The notes beneath the pieces were generated by a model. That model did not search any database, had not been told where the DNA came from, and was given only the letters and a program-made list of their open reading frames with translations. From contig CAKTGF010000004.1 of NCBI GenBank assembly GCA_934561395.1, positions 186,001 through 250,000 on the forward strand: DNA of 64,000 nt, read 5' to 3'. Source of the DNA: an uncultured Eubacterium sp. (GTDB taxonomy: Bacteria; Bacillota; Clostridia; Oscillospirales; Acutalibacteraceae). How positions within the stretch are numbered: the first letter of the stretch is position 1; every line of letters begins with the position of its first letter. Position numbers and translations under genes: made by a program. Below are positions 41,088 through 50,455 of the stretch, one piece after another.

Positions 41088-42398
41088 ATGGAAAATAAAC
41101 CGGTTACTGCAATAATCGTAGGTGCAGGCCACAGGTCATTTGTTTACAGCGAGCTTGCCAAAACCAACCCGGAAATGTTAAAAATCGTGGGCGTTGCCGA
41201 CCCTAACCCGGTAAGGCGCAAAAAAGCAATGGAATACTTCGGCTTCGGCGAGGATATGTGCTTTGAAAATGCAGACGAGCTTGCTAAAAAAGGCAAGTTG
41301 GCAGACGCTGTTATTAACGGCACCATGGACCACCAGCATTTGGAAACCGCCGTTCCGCTTTTAAACTGTGGCTACGATATGCTGCTTGAAAAGCCCTTTG
41401 CTCCCAACGAGCCCGATATGCGTGAAATTGTTGAATGTGCAAGAAAAAATAACTCAAAGGTTATGATTTGCCATGTTTTGCGTTACACTCCTTTCTATTA
41501 TTCAATAAAGGAAAGAATCGTTAACGGCGACCTTGGCGATATTATCAACATTCAAACCACCGAGCATGTTTCTTACCACCACCTTTCAACATCATATATC
41601 CGTGGCAAGTGGGCAAACAGCGACAAATGCCACACATCAATGCTTTTGGCAAAGTGCTGCCACGACCTTGATATTATGATGTGGATGATGGCAGAAACCA
41701 AGCCCACACAAATCAGTTCATTTGGTGGGAAATATCAATTTAAGCCTGAAAATGCCCCCAAAGAGGCAGGCACAATTTGCATGAAGGACTGCCCACTTGT
41801 TGACACCTGCGTTTATTCGACCAAAAGGCTTTACATAGACCACCCGGACAGATGGTCATTTTATGTTTGGGACGCCCTTGAGGGTATTGAAAACCCAACA
41901 ATTGAGGATAAAATCGCACTTATGAAAACCGACAACCCATACGCAAGGTGCATTTACAAATGTGATAACAACGTTGTTGACCACCAATCTGTAATGGTTA
42001 ATTTTGCATCCGGCGCAACAGGCACCCACAATATGGTCGGCGGTTCATCTGAGCCCAGAAGATACATTCACATTGTGGGCACAAAGGGCGAGCTTTTCGG
42101 CAATTTTGAGGATTCAAAATACACCGTGCTTAAAATTAATCCCTCACCTGACGCTCACAACGAGGAATGTGATGTTGAAGAGGTTGACTTAAGAGTGACC
42201 GGAGATATGGTTGGCGCATACGGCGGCCACGGCGGCGGAGATGAAAGGCTTGCAGCTGACTTTGTAAAATACATCAGGGGCGAAAAGCCCAGCCTTGCAT
42301 GCACATCTATTTTTGACTCGGTAGCCGGCCATTTAAGCGTTTATCTTGCGGATAAATCAAGAGAAAACGGCGGCGAACCCCAAGCGGTTATACTTTAA
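41088..42398 (+). CDS. Gfo/Idh/MocA-family oxidoreductase
   Basis: A 436-residue NAD(P)-dependent sugar dehydrogenase-family protein. Rossmann motif IIVGAGHRS near the N-terminus, the family EKP motif in LLEKPFAPNE, and a CCHDLDIMMW segment with the usual catalytic His/Asp-type positions. It is longer than most members (about 340-390), with a Cys-rich insertion CMKDCPLVDTCVYSTKRLY that could bind metal. Members oxidise or epimerise sugars and inositols. It is followed after 42 bases by a membrane-bound LuxR regulator gene. Substrate unknown. Confidence 0.86.
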   Translation: MENKPVTAIIVGAGHRSFVYSELAKTNPEMLKIVGVADPNPVRRKKAMEYFGFGEDMCFENADELAKKGKLADAVINGTMDHQHLETAVPLLNCGYDMLLEKPFAPNEPDMREIVECARKNNSKVMICHVLRYTPFYYSIKERIVNGDLGDIINIQTTEHVSYHHLSTSYIRGKWANSDKCHTSMLLAKCCHDLDIMMWMMAETKPTQISSFGGKYQFKPENAPKEAGTICMKDCPLVDTCVYSTKRLYIDHPDRWSFYVWDALEGIENPTIEDKIALMKTDNPYARCIYKCDNNVVDHQSVMVNFASGATGTHNMVGGSSEPRRYIHIVGTKGELFGNFEDSKYTVLKINPSPDAHNEECDVEEVDLRVTGDMVGAYGGHGGGDERLAADFVKYIRGEKPSLACTSIFDSVAGHLSVYLADKSRENGGEPQAVIL

Positions 42399-42440
42399 TT
42401 TAACCCCATAAAATAAACATTTTGCTATACGGAGGTTATT

Positions 42441-43394
42441 TTGTCTGTTTACTACGGAATTGCTTTTGCCGCTTCGCTTGTGCTCACTGTAATTTGCATT
42501 ATAAAGCACAAGGGCAAAAACTTGGAATTAATCGGTCTTTTCGCAGCAATGCTGATAACAAATTTCGGTTATTTTTTCATATCAATATCCCATGGCAAGG
42601 AAACAGCATTACTATTTAATACAATATCATATTTGGGCAGCGTGTTTTTACCTTATTTTATGCTTCGCATTGTTGTAAAGTTAAATGATGTTAAAATATG
42701 TCCCCGCCTTAACGCAGCACTTATCTCGGCATCGGCAATTGTGTTTATAATTGCCGCAAGTCCCCCGTTTTCAGGCGTTTACTACAAATCATACGATATT
42801 GATAAAATCAATAACGCAACAGTGCTTGTTAAAACCTACGGGCCGCTGCATAATTTATATAAGATTTTCATTGTCGCCTATTTGCTGGCAATAGTATGCT
42901 TTTTAATTTACACCTTCACAAAAAAGGCAGACAAAAAAATCAAAATCTCTGCGTTTTTAACCTTAATAATGGCAATAAATATATTTTTCTGGATTGGGGA
43001 ATCAATTGCCCACAGTCGGTTTGAATATATGTCATATTCCTATGTTATAACCCAACTTTTGCTTTTGCTGTTTTACGAAATAATCAACGATTTATATTTT
43101 CAGTCACAGCTTGAAGAAATTGTGCCGGAAATTGAAAAATTAGGCTTTTCAAAGGCACAGGCTCAAACCATTATTGACCGTTTGGAGGATTCGGCAAAGC
43201 TTACCAACCGTGAAAAGCAGGTTGCCGCACTTCTTATTGAGGGCAAAAAACGCAAGGAAATTGCCGATACCCTGTTTGTTACCGAAAGCACAATAAAAAA
43301 GCACTCCTCATCTGTTTACAAAAAGCTTAATGTTGAAAACAGAAAGGAACTTTTGGAAAAGGTTAAGACGTTAGAAAATATCAAAACAGAATAA
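42441..43394 (+). CDS. Membrane-bound LuxR-type transcription factor (7TM + HTH)
   Basis: A 317-residue protein. About seven hydrophobic helices (1-215), resembling the 7TM sensor domain of some histidine kinases, lead into a short helical linker and a C-terminal LuxR HTH (about 250-310; LTNREKQVAALLIEGKKRKEIA..L.V...TIKKH.S.VYKKL). There is no receiver or kinase domain, so it appears to be a one-component, membrane-tethered regulator. The start is TTG at 42441, 5 bases after GGAGG; no ATG fits. Co-transcribed with the Gfo/Idh/MocA gene. Signal and targets unknown. Confidence 0.84.
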   Translation: MSVYYGIAFAASLVLTVICIIKHKGKNLELIGLFAAMLITNFGYFFISISHGKETALLFNTISYLGSVFLPYFMLRIVVKLNDVKICPRLNAALISASAIVFIIAASPPFSGVYYKSYDIDKINNATVLVKTYGPLHNLYKIFIVAYLLAIVCFLIYTFTKKADKKIKISAFLTLIMAINIFFWIGESIAHSRFEYMSYSYVITQLLLLLFYEIINDLYFQSQLEEIVPEIEKLGFSKAQAQTIIDRLEDSAKLTNREKQVAALLIEGKKRKEIADTLFVTESTIKKHSSSVYKKLNVENRKELLEKVKTLENIKTE

Positions 43395-43423
43395 GGCAGG
43401 TTTAAGCCTACATCGCACAACAT

Positions 43424-43464
43424 AAAAAAACACACAACAGCAAACAGCTGTTATGTGTTTTTTT
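43424..43464. terminator. Bidirectional terminator
   Basis: AAAAAAACACAC-AACAGC / GCTGTT-A-TGTGTTTTTTT hairpin between the LuxR-type gene (+) and tRNA-Leu (-), with A- and T-tracts on both sides. Confidence 0.88.
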
Positions 43465-43549
43465 GGTGCAGGAAATGGGACTTGAACCCACACGAACTAA
43501 CGTTCACAGGCTTCTGAGACCTGAGCGTCTGCCATTCCGCCACTCCTGC
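43464..43549 (-). tRNA. tRNA-Leu (anticodon CAG)
   Basis: An 86-base class II tRNA on the minus strand with an encoded CCA (43464-43466). Acceptor GCAGGAG pairs with TTCCTGC (one G-T). Anticodon arm CAGGT-CTCAGAA-GCCTG gives CAG, reading CUG. It has a long variable arm and a TTCAAGT T-loop. Confidence 0.94.
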
Positions 43550-43661
43550 GTGTTTAATTTGCACAATAGTTAAGATACCACAACTGACCGAAAAAGTCAA
43601 TTAATACTTTTATTAAAATTAAAATGTATTATCAATTCGCTTTTTCGGCTAAATGTATATG

Positions 43662-43689
43662 TTGATAAAATCGGCAGATATGCTATAAT
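43662..43689 (+). promoter_or_regulatory. Promoter of the M24 peptidase gene
   Basis: TTGATA (43662-43667), 16 bases, TATAAT (43684-43689). The expected transcription start (near 43696) is only about 10 bases before the chosen ATG at 43706, so the leader is just long enough for GGTGA. Confidence 0.7.
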
Positions 43690-43705
43690 AGCTGTGGTGA
43701 TGAAA

Positions 43706-44779
43706 ATGAATAACATAAATAAATGCATTGAAATACTTAACAACCTGGGGGCCGACGCTCTTTTGCTTTGCAACGAGGCGAACATGCACTACATTTGCGG
43801 CTTTTCCCCCAGCGAGGGTATGATTTTGATTTTCAAAAACGGCGACAGCTATCATTTAGTGGATTCAAGATACACCGAAATCGCCATGCAGCACGCCAAA
43901 GAAAGCTGCCTTAAGGTGCTTGAAATTACCAAAAGATTCAGCGAGCATGTTGCTGACATTTTTAACGAGCATGGTGCAAAATCACTGGTGTTTGAAAACG
44001 AAACCATATCATATTCCACATATAACGCTGTAAAAAATGCCATTAGTTCTGCCGAGCTTGTTAACCTTGACAACCGTCTTATGCTTTATCGCAACCGCAA
44101 GGAGGCAGAGGAAATTGTATTTATGAAAAAGGCAAACCAAATTGCGGAAAAGTCCTTTTTAGAGCTGCTTAATGATGTTAAGCCCGGCAAAACTGAAAAG
44201 GAGCTTGCGGCGGAATTTGAATACATTATGGCGAAAAACGGCTCTGACGGAATATCTTTTGACACCATTCTTTTATCGGGCGCACACACATCGATGCCAC
44301 ACGGCGTGCCCTCTGAAAACACAATCAAAAGCGGCGATTTTGTGCTGTTTGACTTTGGTGCAACCTTTAACGGCTATCATTCTGATATGACAAGAACCGT
44401 TGCCGTGGGAAGTGCCACTGACGAAATGATAAGCGCCTATAATCTGGTTTTAAACGCCCAAAAAGCAGGCATTAAAGCACTTAACGCAGGGGTTAAATGT
44501 GCCGATGTTTACAAGGCGGCTTATGATGTTTTGGATAAGGAAAATATGGCGCAGTATTTCAGGCACGGTCTTGGTCACGGGGTCGGCCTTGAAATACACG
44601 AGGGCTTTAACGCCTCCCCCAGGAGCAAAGATACATACGAGGCAGGCAATGTTACATCTGTTGAGCCGGGAATATATCTTCCCGATAAATTCGGCATAAG
44701 AATTGAGGATGTTTGCTACCTTGCCCCACGAGGCAGAGAAAATTTAAGCAATGTTACAAAGGAATTAATTATCTTATAG
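43706..44779 (+). CDS. M24-family aminopeptidase (Xaa-Pro aminopeptidase-like)
   Basis: A 357-residue metallopeptidase. The N-terminal creatinase-like domain (1-125) is followed by the pita-bread domain with all five metal ligands visible: Asp in LFDFGA, Asp in YHSDMTRT, His in GLGHGVGLEIHE, Glu in TSVEPGIY and Glu in RIEDV. Such enzymes remove an N-terminal residue before proline and are made as single genes in most Firmicutes. ATG at 43706 fits GGTGA at 43696; GTG at 43694 or 43697 and ATG at 43700 are alternatives. Monocistronic, ending at a bidirectional terminator. Confidence 0.93.
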   Translation: MNNINKCIEILNNLGADALLLCNEANMHYICGFSPSEGMILIFKNGDSYHLVDSRYTEIAMQHAKESCLKVLEITKRFSEHVADIFNEHGAKSLVFENETISYSTYNAVKNAISSAELVNLDNRLMLYRNRKEAEEIVFMKKANQIAEKSFLELLNDVKPGKTEKELAAEFEYIMAKNGSDGISFDTILLSGAHTSMPHGVPSENTIKSGDFVLFDFGATFNGYHSDMTRTVAVGSATDEMISAYNLVLNAQKAGIKALNAGVKCADVYKAAYDVLDKENMAQYFRHGLGHGVGLEIHEGFNASPRSKDTYEAGNVTSVEPGIYLPDKFGIRIEDVCYLAPRGRENLSNVTKELIIL

Positions 44780-44805
44780 CATTATCTGATTATCTCATAT
44801 AATTA

Positions 44806-44845
44806 TAAAAAGGAGCGGATGGTTACCCATTCGCTCCTTTTTTGT
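44806..44845. terminator. Bidirectional terminator
   Basis: AAAAAGGAGCGGATGG / CCATTCGCTCCTTTTTT hairpin between convergent M24 peptidase and Old Yellow Enzyme-type genes. Confidence 0.9.
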
Positions 44846-44901
44846 ATATACATTTGCAAAATTACTCAATAATACTTTTTCAAATTAACAAACAAATCAA
44901 T

Positions 44902-46980
44902 TTATTTAAGGCTGATTGCCAGCTGATATGCCGATTCGGTTGCATTGGCAATTCTGCCGACCTTAACACTGTCTCCGATATTATAAACGGTATATGCCTT
45001 GCTTTTATCGCCGTTAAGCTCATCAAACAAAGCGTTATTTGGGCGGCAGCCCATTGAAAGCACAACATGGTCAGCCTTAACCTGTGTGTGCTCAAAGGTC
45101 TTTGTATTTTCAAGAACCACGCAATCGTCCTTAATTTCAACCAGTTTGTGTGACGGCATAAACACCGTGCCAGCCTTTTCAAGCTTTGGCATTGCATCGT
45201 CAACCTGCTGGAACCAAGCGCCGGGGGCAATTTGGTCGGCCATTTCAACAATTGTTACCTTGTTAAACTGCTTGCACAAAAGCTCCGAGGTTTCAAGGCC
45301 GGTCATGCCTGAACCGATAACCACAACATTTTTGTAATAAAGTTTAACCGTGCCGTTTAAAACATCGGTAACGGTTGAAACATTATCCCTTTGGAATGGC
45401 TTTGGGAAAACAGCGTCGGCACCGGTTGCACAAATAACATAATCAGGTGCCATGTTATCAATCATTTCCTTGGTTGCAAGGGTGTTATAAACAATTTTTG
45501 CACCTGCGTTTTCTGCGTTAACAGTTAAATCCTTGACGCACCAACCAATTTTTTCCTTATCGGGTGGCATTTTTGCGAGGTTAATTTGACCGCCCGGGCA
45601 GCTTTCCTTTTCAAGCACGGTTACATCAAAGCCACGCCTTGCCAGCAGCTCTGCCGCTGTTAAACCTGCAACGCCTGCGCCGATAATAACAACCTTTTTG
45701 CCCCTGCCGTTGCGGTTTAATATTTCGCCCTCTCTGCCCACAAAGGGGTTAACGGAGCACTGACCGTGAGTATATTTATATGCGTTATGCATCATGCTTT
45801 CAAAGCAATAAAGACAGGCAATACAACGCTTAACGGTATCCTCCCTGCCATTTTCAACCTTTTCAACCCAATGGGGATCGGCAATTAAAGGTCTGCCAAG
45901 GGAAATAAAGTCCTGTATTCCGTCCTGCAACTGTTTTTCAGCCTGCTCAGGGGAGCGAATCATATTAGCCGCAATAACGGGAATATCAACAACCTTTTTA
46001 ACCTCCTCTGCCAAATACTTGCGCCAACCGGGGGTAAAGGTTGTGGGCTCAAGCCAATAGTTAAAGGTGTCATAGCAGGCGGAGGAAACATCAATGGCGT
46101 CAATGCCCTTGTCATTAAGGATTTTTGCCATTTTAAGGCCTTCTGCCAAATCGTAGCCCTTGCCCTTTTCCCCTATTTTATCATACATTTCATCAACTGA
46201 AAGGCGCACAACAATGGGGAAATCCTTGCCGCATTTTTCTCTTATGCCGTCAATAATTTCAAGCAAAAATCTCATTCTGTTTTCAAGGCTGCCGCCGTAT
46301 TCGTCATTACGCCTGTTGGTGTTCGGCGAAAGAAATTGCTGAATAAGGTAGCCGTGAGCAGCATGGAGCTCAACACCGTCGCACCCTGCTTTTTTAACAC
46401 GCACTGCGCCCTCAACAAACTGGTTAACAAGGTGTTTAATGCCGAATTTTGTAATTCCCCTGTTAACGCTTTCTGACATTTTGGATTTTTCGCACCTGCT
46501 GGGTGCAATAACCCTGGGCACAATGTCATTATCCTGCAGCACCTTGCCCGGTGGGATAATAGCCCCGGTCAAAAGCTTGGCATAGGCAGAGCCCATTAAC
46601 GAATCGCAAGCGTTTGAAATAGGCACAGTGCCAATCATCAGGCCCAAATTTTGCCTGCCCGGATGATGCAGTTCAACCATAATTTTAGCCCCGTAGGAGT
46701 GAACACGCTCAACCATTCTTTTAAGGGGCTCTATTTGATAATCGTGCGACATGGCAAGCTGACCGAAGGATGAAGCCCCCGTCATATCGTTAACACGGGT
46801 AATCTCAGTAAAAATAAGACCCACGCCGCCCTTGGCACGCTCAACATAATAATTCATCATGGTGTCGGTAACCTTGCCGTTAAACTGGCCGAAACCCATG
46901 CACATGGGCGCCATAACAACCCTGTTTTTTATTTCAACATTACCTATTTTCATTGGGGAAAAAAGCATTTCGTATTTCAT
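44902..46980 (-). CDS. Old Yellow Enzyme-type NADH:flavin oxidoreductase with FAD/NAD domain (2,4-dienoyl-CoA-reductase/BaiCD-like)
   Basis: A 692-residue three-module reductase. Residues 1-370 are an FMN TIM barrel (NRVVMAPM, HAAHGYLIQQFLSP, FISLGRPLIADP). A 4Fe-4S site follows (CIACLYC...GQCSVNP). The C-terminal half holds an FAD/NAD-binding pair with VVIIGAGVAGLTAAELLARRG and VVIGSGMTGLE. This layout matches FadH and the clostridial BaiCD/BaiH, cinnamate or enoate reductases, which reduce C=C bonds of acids, enoyl-CoA, steroids or aromatics. Substrate cannot be assigned. Single gene with AAGGTGA ribosome site. Confidence 0.9.
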   Translation of the reverse strand: MKYEMLFSPMKIGNVEIKNRVVMAPMCMGFGQFNGKVTDTMMNYYVERAKGGVGLIFTEITRVNDMTGASSFGQLAMSHDYQIEPLKRMVERVHSYGAKIMVELHHPGRQNLGLMIGTVPISNACDSLMGSAYAKLLTGAIIPPGKVLQDNDIVPRVIAPSRCEKSKMSESVNRGITKFGIKHLVNQFVEGAVRVKKAGCDGVELHAAHGYLIQQFLSPNTNRRNDEYGGSLENRMRFLLEIIDGIREKCGKDFPIVVRLSVDEMYDKIGEKGKGYDLAEGLKMAKILNDKGIDAIDVSSACYDTFNYWLEPTTFTPGWRKYLAEEVKKVVDIPVIAANMIRSPEQAEKQLQDGIQDFISLGRPLIADPHWVEKVENGREDTVKRCIACLYCFESMMHNAYKYTHGQCSVNPFVGREGEILNRNGRGKKVVIIGAGVAGLTAAELLARRGFDVTVLEKESCPGGQINLAKMPPDKEKIGWCVKDLTVNAENAGAKIVYNTLATKEMIDNMAPDYVICATGADAVFPKPFQRDNVSTVTDVLNGTVKLYYKNVVVIGSGMTGLETSELLCKQFNKVTIVEMADQIAPGAWFQQVDDAMPKLEKAGTVFMPSHKLVEIKDDCVVLENTKTFEHTQVKADHVVLSMGCRPNNALFDELNGDKSKAYTVYNIGDSVKVGRIANATESAYQLAISLK

Positions 46981-47027
46981 AAATTCACCTTATATATAAA
47001 TTTCTACAAATTCCGCTTATATAAATC

Positions 47028-47051
47028 AAGGGCAAACCGAAGTCCGCCCTT
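47028..47051 (-). terminator. UUCG-capped hairpin after the two-membrane-protein unit
   Basis: AAGGGC / GCCCTT stem with an inner AC-TTCG-GT tetraloop; the following minus-strand sequence (TGATTTAT) is only weakly T-rich. Confidence 0.6.
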
Positions 47052-47066
47052 TATAATCACTGACTA

Positions 47067-47672
47067 TTAATCTAAATCGTTTTTCTTTTTACTGAATTCC
47101 ATCTGCTGTTTGGCAAGTTCTGCCTTTTTATCCTCACGCTTGCACCAATTTCGATACCACAGCCAAATTATAAATACAAGAACAACAAGTGCAATGGGTA
47201 TCATCAAGGTTTTAAGCACATTTTGAACAATCCTTAAATTTTGGAAAGCGGTAAAATAAAATCCCCAGCGAACATTAACAGGGTCAACAGTGCCGTTTAC
47301 CGAGCCGTTGGGATAATAAATGCCATCGGGAAGATATTGCTTTTCGCCGTTTTCGTCAATATAGTAAACAGAAATTGCCTCACTTACATCATCGGTATTC
47401 TCCGGGTCAAAATCCGGGTTATCCTCACGATAAAAGGTCATATACTCGCCGTCGATTTGTTCTTGGCTTGTAATCTTTTTATTCATAAGCAGATTGGTAA
47501 CAATTTTTGACCTGTAAAAAATATCAGTAGCCTCTTTATTGTTGCCGTAGCTGTTTATTGTAAAAACGCCGACACCCAAACCGATAGCGATTGCTATTGC
47601 AACGACAACGGCAATTGTAAACCTGTAAAACTTAAGGTCTTTTGCATTAATTTGCTTTGTTTTTTCATCCAT
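47067..47672 (-). CDS. Membrane protein with extracellular domain, unknown function
   Basis: A 201-residue protein with a short cytoplasmic N-terminus, one hydrophobic helix (about 16-40), an extracellular domain of about 100 residues with DENGEKQYLPDGIYYPNGS, a second helix (about 150-173) and a basic cytoplasmic tail. The ATG at 47672 has AAGGA 8 bases upstream; the 24-base longer frame does not. It follows the zinc-ribbon membrane protein gene by 56 bases and probably shares its transcript. Family not recognised. Confidence 0.65.
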   Translation of the reverse strand: MDEKTKQINAKDLKFYRFTIAVVVAIAIAIGLGVGVFTINSYGNNKEATDIFYRSKIVTNLLMNKKITSQEQIDGEYMTFYREDNPDFDPENTDDVSEAISVYYIDENGEKQYLPDGIYYPNGSVNGTVDPVNVRWGFYFTAFQNLRIVQNVLKTLMIPIALVVLVFIIWLWYRNWCKREDKKAELAKQQMEFSKKKNDLD

Positions 47673-47728
47673 AATTTTCATCCTTATACTTAACAAAAGG
47701 AGCAGCCGAGTACCCCTTTTGTTGAAAT

Positions 47729-48658
47729 TTATTTGTTCTTATTTTTTGCCTTCTTACCTGCGTTAAGCTTTTCCTTAGCCTTGGCAACAAGCTCTGCTTG
47801 CTCCTTGGCAGCTTCTTTTTCAGCTTGCTCACGCTCTCTTTCACGCTTGATAGCGTCCTGGCGTTCTTTTTCATCCTTGGCAGCCTTACGGGCAAGTCTT
47901 TCCTCCTCAAGAGTTTCGTCGCTCTTGGCAGGAGCCTTTGCAACAAGGAAGTTTGCAACGGTAGCAATAACAAGTAATGCCAACGCAACAAAATAGCCCC
48001 AACTTACGCCGCCGTGAGCGTTATACATTGAAATATCCCCAAGGGTAAAGCCAATATAGCTTGATGTTGCAGACATACCCACTGTGAAGAGCACACCGCT
48101 TGTGATTGCGCTTGCAACGCCCAAAACATCAAACACAAACATTGCCTTGGTTTTTGAGTGCTTGAATGTAAATATAATAAGGAAAAATGCAATTACAAAC
48201 ATTAGCAGCGACAAAACCATAAACAACAGTGAAAGCATTGTGTATGTAACCGGGCCGCTGTAGCCCTCATAGCCCATATTGGTAAAATAAAGCCCTGCGT
48301 TGCCGAAAAAGCTTTTGAACAAATCAATTAACGATTTTCCGTCTGTAAAAATGCCGATAACATCAAAGCCCAGGCTTTCTGCATCGCTTTTAATGTATGC
48401 CCATGGCAAAATATAGCCGATAACAGGTATAAAAGATAAGACAATTCTTGCAATTCGCAGTTTTGTTCCCCAAATTGAATAAGCAACACGGTTGAGGTTT
48501 TTGTAGAATGCCGAAAACTTTAACTCGGCTTTTATATTATCTTCCTCAAGCCTTTCTTCCCAATTATAGTTAGGGATGCTCACACCGCAGGCTGAACATT
48601 CCGCCTTGATATTGTAGATATGCAGCTTTTTGCCGCAATTAGGACAGGTACTTGACAT
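47729..48658 (-). CDS. Zinc-ribbon multi-pass membrane protein with charged coiled-coil tail
   Basis: A 309-residue protein. The N-terminus has a four-Cys zinc ribbon, CPNCGKK...CSACG (residues 5-24). Four or five membrane helices follow (about 68-90, 125-165, 170-195, 215-240). The C-terminus (245-309) is a long, highly charged Glu/Lys/Arg/Ala helix likely to form a coiled coil in the cytoplasm. It has its own TTGACA promoter and leads into the 201-residue membrane protein. Function unknown; such proteins often organise membrane complexes. Confidence 0.7.
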   Translation of the reverse strand: MSSTCPNCGKKLHIYNIKAECSACGVSIPNYNWEERLEEDNIKAELKFSAFYKNLNRVAYSIWGTKLRIARIVLSFIPVIGYILPWAYIKSDAESLGFDVIGIFTDGKSLIDLFKSFFGNAGLYFTNMGYEGYSGPVTYTMLSLLFMVLSLLMFVIAFFLIIFTFKHSKTKAMFVFDVLGVASAITSGVLFTVGMSATSSYIGFTLGDISMYNAHGGVSWGYFVALALLVIATVANFLVAKAPAKSDETLEEERLARKAAKDEKERQDAIKREREREQAEKEAAKEQAELVAKAKEKLNAGKKAKNKNK

Positions 48659-48689
48659 AAGGACGCTCCTTAAACTTTATTCACGAACT

Positions 48690-48718
48690 ATTTTAATATC
48701 TTTTAATACCAATGTCAA
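48690..48718 (-). promoter_or_regulatory. Promoter of the zinc-ribbon membrane protein unit
   Basis: Minus strand TTGACA (48713-48718), 17 bases, TAAAAT (48690-48695), about 30 bases before the ATG. Confidence 0.7.
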
Positions 48719-48812
48719 CTAAAATATCGGCGGGGAAAGAAATTTGTCATATTGTATAGTTTATACATAAATTTTTTGGTATCTAAATAAAAACATTTTT
48801 ATTGAAAAACTA

Positions 48813-48841
48813 TTGATTTAGCAAACTTGCTATGATAATAT
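48813..48841 (+). promoter_or_regulatory. Promoter of the GPH-type symporter gene with internal palindrome
   Basis: TTGATT (48813-48818), 17 bases, TAATAT (48836-48841). The spacer carries AGCAA-AC-TTGCT (48820-48831), a short palindrome that may bind a regulator. Confidence 0.55.
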
Positions 48842-48904
48842 AGTACCGATAATTATTTTGGGGTATGTTGCATACTGCCCTTTAGCAGAAACGAGGGATT
48901 ACAT

Positions 48905-50437
48905 TTGGCAGAAGCAGTTGATGAAATAACCATAGAAGAACAAGCCGAGCTTGACAAGCTTGCCTATACCAACAAAAGGTACCTTACACCTAAGGAAATT
49001 GCAGCTTATGTGCTTGTTAACTTCGGTCAAAAGAATTTAAGCCAATTTGTTGATAACTTTAAGGAATTCTTTATGATTCAGTTCTTAAAGCTTAACACCA
49101 CGGCTTATGCAACAATTAACCTGTTTGCATCTATTTATGATGCTGTTGACGATACCATTTCCGGTCTTATTATTGACAGAACAAGAACTCGTTGGGGCAG
49201 AATCAGACCGTTCTTTATTCTTCCCCTGCCCTTGTGGTTGGTGGGCGGCTGGATGATGTTTACCGCACCTGACGGGTTTGTTTCAAAGCAGAAAATCGTT
49301 TGGGCTGCCGTTGCCATTGTTATTTACGGTTTAGGTATGAGTTACTTTGGTGCTTGGGGTCTTATGATTTACAACATTACTCCCAACACCAACGAAAGAA
49401 ATAACCTTATTACTATCACAAAATTCTTTGAGCTTTTCGGCACATGGATTCCTTCCCTTGTTCCTGTTTTGGTAACAGTTATTCCTAAAATGACAGACAA
49501 GGTATCAATGAAGGATATTTACAGCGGCTTTGCACAGTTTATGCTGATTTTGTCAGCAGCGTTCGCAGTATTCGGCTGCTTTAACATGCGTGAGCGTGTT
49601 CCTCTTATGAGCCGTGAGGAAATGAAGGAAACCTCTGTTTTGGAATCGCTTAAAAATATCATTACAAACAGGCCTTTGATTTCGGTAATTTTAGCTAACT
49701 TCTTCAACTCTTTCAAGGCTGTAGGCGGTTCAACAGAATCTTATTTCTGGCTTAACAATACAGGCTCACTTATGAATGCTACATTCTGCGGCCTGTTTAC
49801 CGGTATTCCAAACTACATAATGGTTCCCCTTGCTGCTAAAATGGTTAAAAAATGGGGCGCAAGAGCAACATCAATTATTGCAGGCCTTTTTGGTTTCTTC
49901 GCATATATGACCTTGTTCTTTGTTGGCTATCATCCCTTCGGACAAACTTTCTCAGACCACAAGTTATTAAACCTTGCTTGGGTAATTTTTGCCCTTACAA
50001 TTTGCGGCCTGCCAAATAAAATCCTTAATGTAAGCGGTCAAATCGTTACCGCTGAGGCTCTTGACTATATGGAGTGGAAGCACGGCCTTAGAAACGAAGC
50101 ACTTGTAACCACAGTTCAAGGCTATTTCGGCAAACTTGCAACATCTGTTACAGGCTGGCTTTCAGGTATGGTTCTTACATGGATTAACTATGTTCCCCTT
50201 ACCGACTCATTGGGCAACGCTGTTCCCCAAACAGACCCGAAAATGTTAAACGGTATTTGGGCTGTATTCTGTATTCTTCCTGCACTTGCCCGTGGCTTAT
50301 ACGGTGTGTCATTTATCCTTTATCCAATCCATGGCAAGCTTCAGCAGCAAATGATTGTTGAACTTGCAGATATCCGTGCTGAAAGACTTGCAGAGCAGGA
50401 AAAGCTCCAACAGCAATTAACCAATAATAACGATTGA
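48905..50437 (+). CDS. GPH-type (glycoside-pentoside-hexuronide:cation) MFS symporter
   Basis: A 510-residue transporter with about 12 helices and features of the GPH family: IDRTRTRWGRIRPFF after helix 2, SYFGAWGLMIYNITPNTNERN in the first half, and LDYMEWKHGLRNEALVTT late in the protein. Such symporters take up sugars or glycosides with Na+ or H+. Both ends are charged and cytoplasmic. The start codon is TTG at 48905 with GAGGGA about 6 bases upstream; no ATG fits. Monocistronic, followed by a bidirectional terminator. No glycosidase gene is adjacent, so the substrate is unknown. Confidence 0.88.
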   Translation: MAEAVDEITIEEQAELDKLAYTNKRYLTPKEIAAYVLVNFGQKNLSQFVDNFKEFFMIQFLKLNTTAYATINLFASIYDAVDDTISGLIIDRTRTRWGRIRPFFILPLPLWLVGGWMMFTAPDGFVSKQKIVWAAVAIVIYGLGMSYFGAWGLMIYNITPNTNERNNLITITKFFELFGTWIPSLVPVLVTVIPKMTDKVSMKDIYSGFAQFMLILSAAFAVFGCFNMRERVPLMSREEMKETSVLESLKNIITNRPLISVILANFFNSFKAVGGSTESYFWLNNTGSLMNATFCGLFTGIPNYIMVPLAAKMVKKWGARATSIIAGLFGFFAYMTLFFVGYHPFGQTFSDHKLLNLAWVIFALTICGLPNKILNVSGQIVTAEALDYMEWKHGLRNEALVTTVQGYFGKLATSVTGWLSGMVLTWINYVPLTDSLGNAVPQTDPKMLNGIWAVFCILPALARGLYGVSFILYPIHGKLQQQMIVELADIRAERLAEQEKLQQQLTNNND

Positions 50438-50455
50438 TAATTTGAATATCAAACA

